From contig NC_092591.1 of assembly GCF_047663525.1 (NCBI RefSeq), forward strand, positions 31,343,001 through 31,407,000: a DNA stretch of 64,000 nucleotides. The letters run 5' to 3'. Source of the DNA: Anas platyrhynchos (Eukaryota > Chordata > Aves > Anseriformes > Anatidae). This document shows positions 12,301-28,900 of this stretch, piece after piece; the stretch's first letter is position 1, and every line of letters begins with the position of its first letter. The position numbers were made by a program, and so were the translations under genes. Below the pieces are notes generated by a model. That model was not told where the DNA came from and ran no database searches. It saw nothing but the letters and a program-made list of their open reading frames with translations.

Positions 12301-14536
12301 GTTCCAGGAAAGCCTATGTGACTCTTGAAAAATAATAAATCTTTTTTTCTCACAGAGAATAGGGCTGATACCGAGAACAAAATCATATTGATGAATACTT
12401 CATTAATGCAAATCAAAATCAGCTTCATGAATAAATATTCTGGGATGAGACGGGAAGTGCCTGTCTCAGAAGGCAAGAGACCTAAAAGCTGTGGTTTCTT
12501 CCTAGTTTGCTGCCTTAGTGATTTCTTAAAATCCTTTTCTCCTGCTAGTAGAAATCAGAGAATTGAGCTGAATGCCATTCTGCTTCCAAAAGAATTAACA
12601 GTTCAAATCACCAAGCCCAGATTGGTGTTCCCACATATCTGTGTAGTCCTGTTGACAAAGCCAAGGGGAGAAACTTAGGGCAAAGAACCTATGTTTGTTT
12701 TTATGTATGTACAGTTTCATTTTTACATGCAAACTGAGATAGCAGTTAAGCTGCATTTTTCTTTTAATTTTCTAGCATAAAACTGCATTTTCAAGTATCA
12801 CATAGTTTACCAGTCTCAGTTCCAATGTAATTTCTCTTCTGATCTCATGTGTAGGTGCTTCATGATGTCTCTTTGGTGGTGAGTCGCTGCAGGATCTTAG
12901 GAGAGGAGATAGAATTTCTGGAGAGATGGGGCGGAAAATTTAATCTTCTGAAGACAGATATCAATGACACAAAGTGAGTAACGTCAAGTGGAGCTTACAC
13001 AAGTCTTACAGAGGGCCTCTAGACAATCAGAAAGATAATCATCAAGATAATTTGTTTTTCTTTAAGATGTTATTTTATGCAACTCCTTATTAACATTTTA
13101 ACTTTTTTTAGTATAATTGAACTATAATATCCAAAAGGCTGGAAATGAAGCTCCTCTGGGATTCAGCTAACTTCCTTACTATCTTCTACTCTCTCCTTGC
13201 TTGCTGATTTCCTCTTTGACTTGACTTTCTCACTTAAAACTTTAGACCAGAGTGTAGCGATGCAAAGGAGACAGAGCCAAGAGTTTACCTGTGTAGCTTA
13301 GTGCTTCGTTTCTTTTATAATAGGCTTAGTCTTTGATTCACTTCAGTCAAGCAGAAACAGCCCTTGAAAGATGAATGCACTTAAACTAAAGTTTATTTTA
13401 TTTAGCTTTCATTTTCTCACACTACTTCCCACCCAATTAATTTTTGTCTGCCTGCCTTTAAGCTGTTTACATACATTACTCATACATTAAACATACATTA
13501 AAGTTTGTACTACTCTTTGCAAAAAAAAGTGTTCTACTATGTGCCAAAAGTCCCTTAAAAGCTGCAATTATTTAGGTCAAGAAAACAGATGCAAATGCAA
13601 CCTATTCTCGGATTTACTGTGGTAGATATACCTTGGAATGACCATTTTTTATGCTTGTCCTGTTTTATGCTATCCCATAGCGTCTATTCCCTGGGCCTTG
13701 TGTACTTGGTGATGGTCTTACCCTTATTTGCAAAAAGATTCAGTTCTGGCCTTCCTGGATATTGTCATAGACAGTACTGTTCTAGATAGAAATTTGACCT
13801 GATTTAAACAGGGTTGGATTCCTGAAACAAACTTAGAATTATGGTCCTGCTTAAAAGCTCAGAAAACTTTAGCTAGCTAGAAATGTTTTATGTTAATTGG
13901 AAAACAGATGTTTGACTATTGCTCTGTACTCTCCTGTAATTTTGAAAGGATCTGTGAATTACGTGGGTATAACTTCTGTAGGGGTTTTGTTTTCTAATTC
14001 AGTGGCAGAATGCTGATAGTGTTAGTATGGAAAGGTTCTTTTAACTTTATTATGAAGCCACTGCTAGTCTGTTTCAGACTTCTTTAGGAACTCTTGAGCT
14101 TATTGCAATTTGTTTTCCTTTCTGCAACTGAATTCAAAGGAGAAGGCAGTATATTTGTGCGTTTTGTGTTGATATATTTTGTTTTTATTTCTCACACAGT
14201 TTGAAGCTTTTGTTCTCCAGTTCCACAGCTTTTGCAAAGTTTGAGGTGACTCTGTCTTTATCTTCCAACTACCCAGCTACTTCACTGCCTTTTACTGTCC
14301 AAAAACAAATAGGAAATATTGGGTGAGTTGAACAGAAAGAACCACTCCACGTAACTGAAATTTAAAGGTAGGGGTGGGATATTAAATGGTCTGTATGCCC
14401 TCTAACACATGGTAATTGTCTCTTTTCCAGACACGAGGAAATTTCTGCTGTTCTGTCCAATGTACCAGTTGGTTACCACTATCTGCGGAGAATGGTGAGC
14501 TTGATCCATCAAAATTTGCTCCAGGATGCCAGATGA
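184..14536 (+). CDS. KNL1: KNL1 (CASC5) kinetochore scaffold, 3' part of gene, 16 coding exons
   Basis: KNL1 is the outer-kinetochore scaffold of the KMN network: it recruits BUB1/BUBR1 through its N-terminal repeats and docks on MIS12/NSL1 and ZWINT through its C-terminus. Only the C-terminus is here. Joining exons 184-328, 1206-1273, 1399-1497, 5027-5142, 5974-6064, 7725-7841, 8360-8447, 10256-10336, 10811-10850, 10963-11064, 11530-11630, 11963-12031, 12186-12295, 12855-12973, 14200-14322 and 14431-14536 gives one open frame of 524 residues ending in TGA, every junction GT/AG and in phase. Recognised by similarity to remembered human KNL1, for example PPTPEDLILSQYVYRPK, VNVNKSLWEVMR and RILGEEIEFLERWG. 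Residues about 105-316 are mostly charged helical coiled coil with an acidic patch; about 317-524 are the tandem RWD module. The 5' end, with the MELT repeats, lies outside the window. Identity is very secure; exon edges were read by hand. Confidence 0.96.
1206..1273 (+). CDS. KNL1: KNL1 coding exon b
   Basis: Acceptor TCTCTAG, donor GTATGC. It reads (I)QRCSQMESQLLTDSLCEDNL and ends WE in phase 0. Joins exon a by a split codon. Confidence 0.88.
1399..1497 (+). CDS. KNL1: KNL1 coding exon c
   Basis: Acceptor CTTTGCAG, donor GTGAGT. The peptide contains VGEFFTLLQVHIPIQKPRQS, which matches the conserved region ahead of the KNL1 coiled coil. 33 codons, phase 0 at both ends. Confidence 0.95.
1498..5026 (+). 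other. KNL1 intron (3.5 kb)
   Basis: AT-rich, without recognisable repeats or RNA genes. The short frames around 1.9-2.6 and 3.1 kb look like chance. Confidence 0.6.
5027..5142 (+). CDS. KNL1: KNL1 coding exon d
   Basis: Acceptor TTTTCCAG, donor GTAAGT. Contains PPTPEDLILSQYVYRPK, close to the human protein. Ends with two bases of a Glu codon completed by the next exon. Confidence 0.96.
5974..6064 (+). CDS. KNL1: KNL1 coding exon e
   Basis: Acceptor TGTTTCAG, donor GTAATA. Reads LKQYVSVQDQPLVNVNKSLW and ends SDEE. Matches the human stretch around NKNLWEKM. Confidence 0.95.
7115..7240 (+). repeat. CR1 LINE 3' end fragment, plus orientation
   Basis: In a KNL1 intron. It contains the usual CR1 end in order: GACATGGTTTAGTGGTAGAC, a GGACTTGATCTTAGATG block, then TCTTTTCCAACCT and a TTCTGTGGTTCTGT end that resembles the ATTCTATGATTCTATG tail. 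5' truncated and diverged. Confidence 0.8.
7725..7841 (+). CDS. KNL1: KNL1 coding exon f
   Basis: Acceptor CATTGCAG, donor GTAATG. 39 codons of coiled coil, including FGAELNKMKSYFIKES and ALYSKLLQSAQ, aligned with the human NKIKSCFTKM...ALYGKLVQSAQ region. Confidence 0.95.
8360..8447 (+). CDS. KNL1: KNL1 coding exon g
   Basis: Acceptor CGTCTTAG, donor GTATGT. Reads EQYEKLQSRIANVDELLKEA and continues as heptad-like coiled coil. Ends phase 1. Confidence 0.93.
8924..10010 (-). mobile_element. CR1 LINE, 5'-truncated, minus orientation, in KNL1 intron
   Basis: About 1.1 kb. The left end is the reverse complement of a CR1 3' end (CATAGAATAGTTTGGGTTGG). Further right, the minus strand encodes the C-terminal half of the CR1 reverse transcriptase. 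CR1 is the main LINE family of bird genomes and is nearly always 5' truncated, as here. It lies between KNL1 exons 8360-8447 and 10256-10336, antisense to the gene. Confidence 0.93.
9372..9998 (-). pseudogene. CR1 ORF2 reverse transcriptase remnant (208 codons open)
   Basis: Part of the CR1 element above. The frame carries the RT motifs RGVPQGS and FADDTKL, the latter holding the FADD catalytic aspartates, then PVEKDLAVLVDEKL and the thumb-side stretch LVRPHLLDCVQLWGPQHKKD. It lacks the endonuclease and the N-terminal RT half. After VLE the frame stops, and the expected continuation (MIPEEGHREDQGVEAPLRHR) is found in another frame at about 9190-9375, so there is at least one frameshift. Not an active gene. 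Confidence 0.9.
10256..10336 (+). CDS. KNL1: KNL1 coding exon h (acidic)
   Basis: Acceptor TTCCCACAG, donor GTAATG. Reads (D)SEWEDCETDCSEEMAEEDSE, a strongly acidic linker corresponding to human ...NNPVEEWDSEMRAAEKE.... It follows directly after the CR1 insertion in the preceding intron. Confidence 0.9.
10811..10850 (+). CDS. KNL1: KNL1 coding micro-exon i (40 nt)
   Basis: Acceptor TTCTCTTAG, donor GTAAGA. Encodes (E)LASLKAQEEELER. Its 40 nt shift the phase from 1 to 2 exactly as its neighbours need, which supports inclusion despite its small size. Confidence 0.9.
10963..11064 (+). CDS. KNL1: KNL1 coding exon j
   Basis: Acceptor CTTTGCAG, donor GTAAGG. Reads ELSDLETENEQMFVQLKHLQ and ends ELLERY with a split Asn. 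End of the coiled coil, comparable with human QRNRTEELLDQL. Confidence 0.94.
11530..11630 (+). CDS. KNL1: KNL1 coding exon k (start of RWD module)
   Basis: Acceptor TTCTTTTAG, donor GTAAGT. Contains FPEWEISEWTEQQAVFNFLY, matching human LSEWDVVEWSDDQAVFTFVY at the start of the first RWD fold. Confidence 0.95.
11963..12031 (+). CDS. KNL1: KNL1 coding exon l
   Basis: Acceptor CCTTCTCAG, donor GTAAGA. Contains RKIVSLSFESLLD, matching human RKIVDVNFQSLLD. Confidence 0.95.
12186..12295 (+). CDS. KNL1: KNL1 coding exon m
   Basis: Acceptor TTTTTAACAG, donor GTAAAG. Contains FSCLVHRLVFQFIESQGCW, matching human LLVHKLIFQYVEEKESW. Ends at a full codon. Confidence 0.95.
12855..12973 (+). CDS. KNL1: KNL1 coding exon n
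   Basis: Acceptor TGTGTAG, donor GTGAGT. Contains VVSRCRILGEEIEFLERWG, the most conserved block of the second RWD fold. The donor is placed so that AA joins T of the next exon to give Asn. Confidence 0.95.
12974..14199 (+). other. KNL1 intron
   Basis: 1.2 kb of unique-looking AT-rich sequence with no feature I can support. Confidence 0.5.
14200..14322 (+). CDS. KNL1: KNL1 coding exon o
   Basis: Acceptor CTCACACAG, donor GTGAGT. Reads LKLLFSSSTAFAKFEVTLSL onward, matching human LRLLFSSSAAFAKFEITLFL. Confidence 0.95.
14431..14536 (+). CDS. KNL1: KNL1 last coding exon with stop codon
   Basis: Acceptor TCTTTTCCAG. Contains SNVPVGYHYLRRMVSLIHQN and ends in TGA at 14534-14536, comparable with human LSKVPLENNYLKNVVKQIYQ. 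The last few residues differ from human, as is usual at this end. Confidence 0.94.
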
Positions 14537-16090
14537 TTCGCTAGATCCAAGTGCAGGACTGAAGAAGTCAAACTGGACAATCTTTGACGTTAGCCTCATA
14601 AGAATTCAAGGTCTCTCTCACCAGAATGGGAATGTTGTTGGCTTCTCAGCTCTCTAGGAATCTTGTTTAGTACCTGCTTGATATCGAGGATGCTCAATGT
14701 AGACCACAAGCTTTTCTTTTGTACCAAACTATAAATGGAGAAGTCTCTGAAGAGGACGAGGAAAAGTTTCTTAACTCTTCTTTTAATCCAGTCTACCTTT
14801 TCTTCTAATCACCAGTGGTCTTGGCCTCCTTTTATAGTCTTTCCTAGTATGAATATTCTTCTGACATAACTTGTTAATTTTATTCTGGATTGATTTACAG
14901 AGCTCTTGCGTGAAACAATAATGATTATTTTCTAAATTAACACGACTGGAATTTCCTTTCATTAGCATTACTTCTTCACTGTATAACACTCTAACATATC
15001 ACATCAATTTTGATCTCTATCAGTTTCCCGGAACCCTTCCCAAAACACAGAATGATAGTCTTGCTTCCGATTAACCAAATAACCTGTAATAATTAGACAA
15101 TTGGCCAAAGCTGAAAAGACTTCAGTCATGAAGACTACAGATCTCTGTGCTTGACCATGGACATCAGAATGCAACAGACTTGGAGTCACCAGGTTCAATC
15201 TGTGTGAGCTGTTACAACACAAAGTTCGTTCTGATGTTCTGTGCGCAGGTCTTCGTCCAGTCCAGTCTCTCTCTTCATTTTGGTACGTTGTCTGAGGTTG
15301 TAATGAGTTAGAATTTTAGTGAGGAGACAGCTATTTAAATTTAGGAGGCGTCTGTAATATCATTGGTGCAGTCCAGATTGATTTTGTATATAATTTATAT
15401 ATTATGTAGGTTGAGCAGTTGGAACTGATATAATGCTGATTGAATTCATGGGGTTGAAGCGCCTACCATTTCTAAGCAATCCACTCTGTAGGCTGACACC
15501 ATTTTTTGTAACTCTGTAAAATACATTGAATTTGAAGATGTTTTCATGTGTTTAAAGTGTTGATGTATTTTTGTCCTTTTACATTTTTTTTGTTTCTATT
15601 TGCAAGGTGGATGTTAATTAAACATTTGAATAACTGTTCTTCCTTCTTCAAGGTGTGATTATTGGCTGCTCCGTTTAAACTTTTGACTGGAAAATTACAT
15701 ATTACTCTTGTAAAAGCTGTTAGCTATTTGAGAGAATTTTTTCTTGTGTTTCCAAGTGCTAGACTACTATGGCTGGCTTTTTCAGGACAATTTATTTAAA
15801 TTTTATTTGGAAAATAGTGACTACATTGCAAATGACTTGGATACTATACCTGGAATTACTTTTAAATTTTCTGAGGTCATTTTATCAGCAGTAATAACCG
15901 GTAGAGGGTGCTGCAGTAGTACTTCATGATTATTATCTAGCTTGGGTTTTTCATGTATTTTATTTTTTTTTCCAGCATGTTTCCAAGCCAAAAAGAAAAA
16001 AAAAAAAAAAAAGATAATGAAGACTTGAGTAAATTTTTGGTAGAGTTTATATTGGTCTTTTTGAATAAAATACCAGATGAAACAAAGCCA
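14537..16090 (+). other. KNL1: Probable KNL1 3'UTR
   Basis: AT-rich, no coding signal. A plus-strand AATAAA lies at 16064-16069, and a weaker ATTAAA occurs earlier near 15617. The end is inferred from these signals only, so the true cleavage site could be earlier or later. Confidence 0.45.
16064..16069 (+). terminator. Candidate poly(A) signal of KNL1
   Basis: AATAAA about 1.5 kb after the KNL1 stop codon. No T/G-rich downstream element was scored. Confidence 0.4.
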
Positions 16091-19020
16091 TGAATTTGCA
16101 GTAAAAAAAAAAAAGGGGGGGGGTTAAGAAGAAATTAAGCAGTTCCAGTTTTGTATTTAATTTACATTTGTACTTGATTTTTGGAGTTAAAGTTCATAGT
16201 GTGTCGTCTATAGGACTTGATATATTACTGTTAAAATCTTCATAGATATAACGTTTACTTAAAAAAAATTTTGCTACCCAAACTTTGATGAGAATTTGGT
16301 TATATGAACTTCAAACGCAATGCTTATTAGAGCCATTGCTCAATCATAAAGTGGGATATATAATATTGGCAAACTCTTATTTCCTTCAGCAATCCATTTT
16401 TCTCAGTACAAAGTTGAGATTAGATTCCAAATTATGTCTGTACTGCTTTTAAGGACGGGGGGTGGGAAAGGAAAGGGAGAAGAAATTAATTACTTTTCAA
16501 TAATATTTTCTGGAGGGAAAAAAAATATCCATCTACAGGTAATGACTTACTTCATATATGGTAATAAAATACTAACTGAAAGAATGAGCTATCATGTTTT
16601 CATACCATTGGAATGGTTTTAATACCATTGGAATGATGTTTTGACCTTGGCTTTCTCTAATGATTAATGTATGGATATCAATAATAGCCATTGTTTTACT
16701 GCATTTAATTTAAAGCACCTCTTCTTATAAATTTAGACATCATCCATGAGCACCTAAAATTACCCAGCCATGTGTGAATCCCAAGCGAATTTCAACTATT
16801 TTGAAGGTCTAGTATGTTACAGGAAAAGAATCGTTTATTGTCCTTCAATATTGCTGACTTAGGGCTGATACCTTTATGTATATGTAAATGGAAAAGCCTT
16901 TCTTCTCTTATGATCTGTTTTGTCATCTTACGTGCATATTAAATTTTTAGTAGTCTAGTAAAAGGTTAAAAAATGCAAATGCAAGTTACTGTGCATTATT
17001 AGTAATATTCTGCTTTCATGTTCCCAACCCTAGTTTTCATGGGAAACACTCCAAAATGTGGACAGATGATAGAAACGCTCGTGGTAAACACATTTATTTA
17101 AGCATACATCAGCACTTTGAGAAGAGTCCAAAAGTAAAATGAGTGATCAGTTTGGCAATTTAGAAGAATAGGAAAGGGTAATCTAGTGCTAAAGTAAGTG
17201 TTTGCCGAGCTCAGGAACAGAAGGGAAATCTTGGTATCGAATCAACTTTTGTTGCAGTTCTCTCTCTCCAAGTCCAGGGCAGCTGTGAGTTGCAAACCAG
17301 GTTCTCTAAAGGGCATCATTGTTTCAGATACTTGAAATTGTTTAATGTTTCTAAAACTGAACTCTGCACAGTGTAATCTCGCCTTGCAATTCTAGTGCTA
17401 CTTCACCTGCAGCAGTGGAAGCTACTGACACCAACATTTTAATCACAGAATCATAGGATATCCGAAGTTGGAAAGGGACCCATGAAAATCCTCGAGTCCA
17501 GCTTCTGGGTCTGCACAGGACCACTCCAAAATCAGACCATGTGTCTGAGAGCGTCGTCTAACACTTCTTGAACAAGGGCAGGCTCGGTGCTGTGACCACT
17601 GCTGTGGGGAGCCTGTCCCAGTGCCCGACCACCCTCTGGGTGAAGAACCTTTTCCTCCCCTAACGCAGTTTCAGGGTGTTCTCTCCTTGATATCACCTTA
17701 TTTCTACAAACTATAGGAAAAAGACTTACGAGTGGAAAAAGGATTTCTAAATAGGCTATTTATACCAGACATGCCACCCTGAAGACACAGCAGGTAAATT
17801 CAAATCAATGATTAGATACGGAATATTAAGTTAAATTTAACAGCTTCAAAGTTTGAACACAAGCTCATCTGCCTTAACTCTGGTGGCTTGTACTGGTGAA
17901 GTTTTAAAAGCCACCACGACTGGGTTCCAGTCAGTGAAGGGACCGTAAGAATTTCCTTGGGTATGACATTCTGAAGTGGTCCTTGTATTTCGTTCCTCCT
18001 TGAATCTTCGTGGTCTTGCCCATGTGAGGGAGGACAATTAATAAGGTTTAGCTGTGCCCTATGATGTGTGTTGCCATACAGCCTCATGGGTACTTTACAC
18101 GGCGACAAGAGCTTTTTGCCTTCATTTTCTTTAAGTAGACAGGACGTGGAGCACTTAAAAGGATAGCAGCATGTACAAAGGGAAGCCTCTGGCCAGCGTC
18201 CTTCCCAGCTTTGTGCTGTAGGATTCCCCTTGGGGTTAATGGGCCTTTTTTAAGCTGGCTGTGTAGATACCAAGCCAGTACTAAATATTTGAGAATATCT
18301 CTTTAATATCTCATGTTCTTTATCTTTGCATGATTTTATCTGTATGACGCACCAGCTAGCTTGCCAGCACTAAAATGGATTTAATAAACATTTTAATGAA
18401 AAGCACAAAAACTCTGCAGATATTTCTAACAAGCCTGGCCTGGAGCTATTTTGATCGTGGTGCTTTGCCTGTTGTCAGAATGAATTCTTGCCGGTGTCTG
18501 TAATAACATGGCACTGCTACATTTTATCCTAATGTTTGGCACAAATAAGCGAAGATTGGAGCTGAAGGAATTCCTACAGACCTTGCTCAGCTGCAGGACT
18601 GAACAGCAGCAGTGACATTTGGGGTTTCCTGCTCAGCATTACCCTTGCTTGTGTGCTTGTGGCATCGAAGTCCAGCAGGGAGAGGCTCAGAGCGAGGATT
18701 AAGTCATCAATGAAACTTCTGCTGCCTTTGGTATTTTAGCAGGTGCTTTGATGTGCGGGTGCCCCTTCACCATTCAGCTGTGTTTGTTTTTTATAGGCGG
18801 AGGTTGCTTTGGCTGATTTTTAGTGGAGATGTGTTCACCCCTAGAGGGTTCTCCTAATCCAGCAACCTTCTCCTTCACAACAGCTCGATTTCACCGAGCA
18901 GCCTCCCCTCATTACGCTGACTGTAAAATAAAGCTCATAATAATTATGATAATTAAAAAAAAAAAAAAAAAGACTTTTGTAGTTTAGAACCCCCCACACA
19001 CAACAAGCAGGCGCGGCCCC
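16091..19020. other. Intergenic region between KNL1 and RAD51
   Basis: No gene is recognisable. It contains an A12-G9 homopolymer junction (16103-16123), a short 20-bp-period duplication (16602-16635), a CR1 fragment (about 17446-17695) and an A-rich run near 18955-18971 just before the RAD51 CpG-rich region. Confidence 0.6.
17446..17695 (-). repeat. CR1 LINE 3' fragment, minus orientation
   Basis: Starts CACAGAATCATAGGATATCC, the reverse complement of a CR1 tail, and continues with the usual blocks GTTGGAAAGGGACCC and GTGCCCGACCACCCTCTGGG, then TGAAGAACCTTTTCCT. Confidence 0.88.
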
Positions 19021-19032
19021 TTTAAGGGAAGC

Positions 19033-19042
19033 TCCCGCCAAA
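19033..19042 (-). promoter_or_regulatory. E2F-type site upstream of RAD51
   Basis: TCCCGCCAAA is the exact reverse complement of TTTGGCGGGA, a consensus E2F site. It is about 356 bp before the RAD51 ATG in a GC-rich stretch. RAD51 is a known S-phase/E2F-regulated gene, so the site is plausible; occupancy is inference. Confidence 0.55.
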
Positions 19043-19080
19043 TCCTGCCGCTGAGGCGCTGGGCTAAAGAGGGGGGGAGG

Positions 19081-19133
19081 TCACGTGACGCGGAGGGGAG
19101 GGGCGGTTGCCGTGACCTCATCACGTGACGCGG
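19081..19133. promoter_or_regulatory. Two identical TCACGTGACGCGG boxes, 40 bp apart
   Basis: TCACGTGACGCGG occurs at 19081-19093 and again at 19121-19133. Each contains the palindrome TCACGTGA (E-box of USF/MITF/TFE type) and a TGACG half-site. They sit 265-317 bp before the RAD51 ATG in CpG-dense, TATA-less sequence, consistent with a promoter. Which factor binds is not determinable here. Confidence 0.5.
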
Positions 19134-19217
19134 TGGCGGGCTCTTCCAAAGCGGCGGCGGCCGCGGGCGGTGACGGGAGGGGGCCGCGGTCCGTTGGGGT
19201 CCGTTGGCCTTCAGCGG

Positions 19218-19242
19218 CCTCCTCCTCCTCCTCCTCCTCCTC
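19218..19242 (+). repeat. (CCT)n trinucleotide tract in RAD51 upstream/5'UTR region
   Basis: Eight CCT units and one extra C. It produces the poly-Ser/poly-Glu frames seen around it, which are therefore artefacts. Confidence 0.9.
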
Positions 19243-19397
19243 AGCCGCCCCCGGTTGGTTTCTGAGGGGAAAAACCCGTGAGAAGTGACGGGGCCGGGGA
19301 GGGAAGGCACCGCCGCGGGCAGCTCCCGGCCCCCCCCCGTCAGCGCCCTGACGCCTCGCCTGGGCCTCTCGCCTCACGCAGCCGCCCCGCGGGCCCC

Positions 19398-28248
<8,851 letters not shown>

Positions 28249-28900
28249 AGACTCCATTTCCCACGTAACCTGAGACTAGGTGGCTGTAAAAAGGCTCCTT
28301 TCTTTGTGGCACGTTATGGACGCTTTCCTGGTGCAGCTGCTGTTCAGATGCTGGCAGAGGACTCTGTTGTATTTCAACGTACGTGTCTGTCAGGTGAATG
28401 TTTTGAGACACGTCTGCAGGTGTTGCTTGGAAGAGATCATCCCTCCTGGGCTTTAGTCACGTTAGGTTCAAGTGGTTTCTTGAGAATATTTTCAGAAGAC
28501 CATAGGCTTTGTATTTTCCTCACAGCTGTTGCTCCATTTGGATTCTGCTAGTGGGTGGAGGCACAGCAATGTGAGAATATGTGGCAGTAGTTCGTAACGT
28601 GATGACTTTAAAGTCACATTGATGGGTTTGTCAAATAAGAAAAATGGTAACTTAAATATTTGGTGGGTTGCTTTAATAATTAATTGCAAAATAAAGCAGA
28701 ATGGTGTTCCACAACAAGAATTTGGGAATATTGCTGTGATTGATGAGATTATCATCAATCCGTATTCTTTATGTTAATTTTAAGATGCTGCAACATGCCA
28801 CTTCTGGGGAACTGTTAATTTACATCTCAGTGCCTTTTTTTTGTATTTTATTAATTCTCTGTGGAAATCTGCTTTTAATAAACGGACCATGAAAATACTG
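28249..28900 (+). other. RAD51: RAD51 3'UTR
   Basis: Inferred from the stop codon to just past the AATAAA at 28877. No coding content. Confidence 0.5.
28877..28882 (+). terminator. RAD51: Candidate poly(A) signal of RAD51
   Basis: AATAAA about 630 bp after the RAD51 stop codon. Another AATAAA lies near 28690, so alternative ends are possible. Confidence 0.5.

Noticed and set aside
12325-12678. 117-codon plus-strand frame in a KNL1 intron
   Set aside because: Begins just beyond the donor of exon m, no similarity recognised, and not needed for phase continuity.
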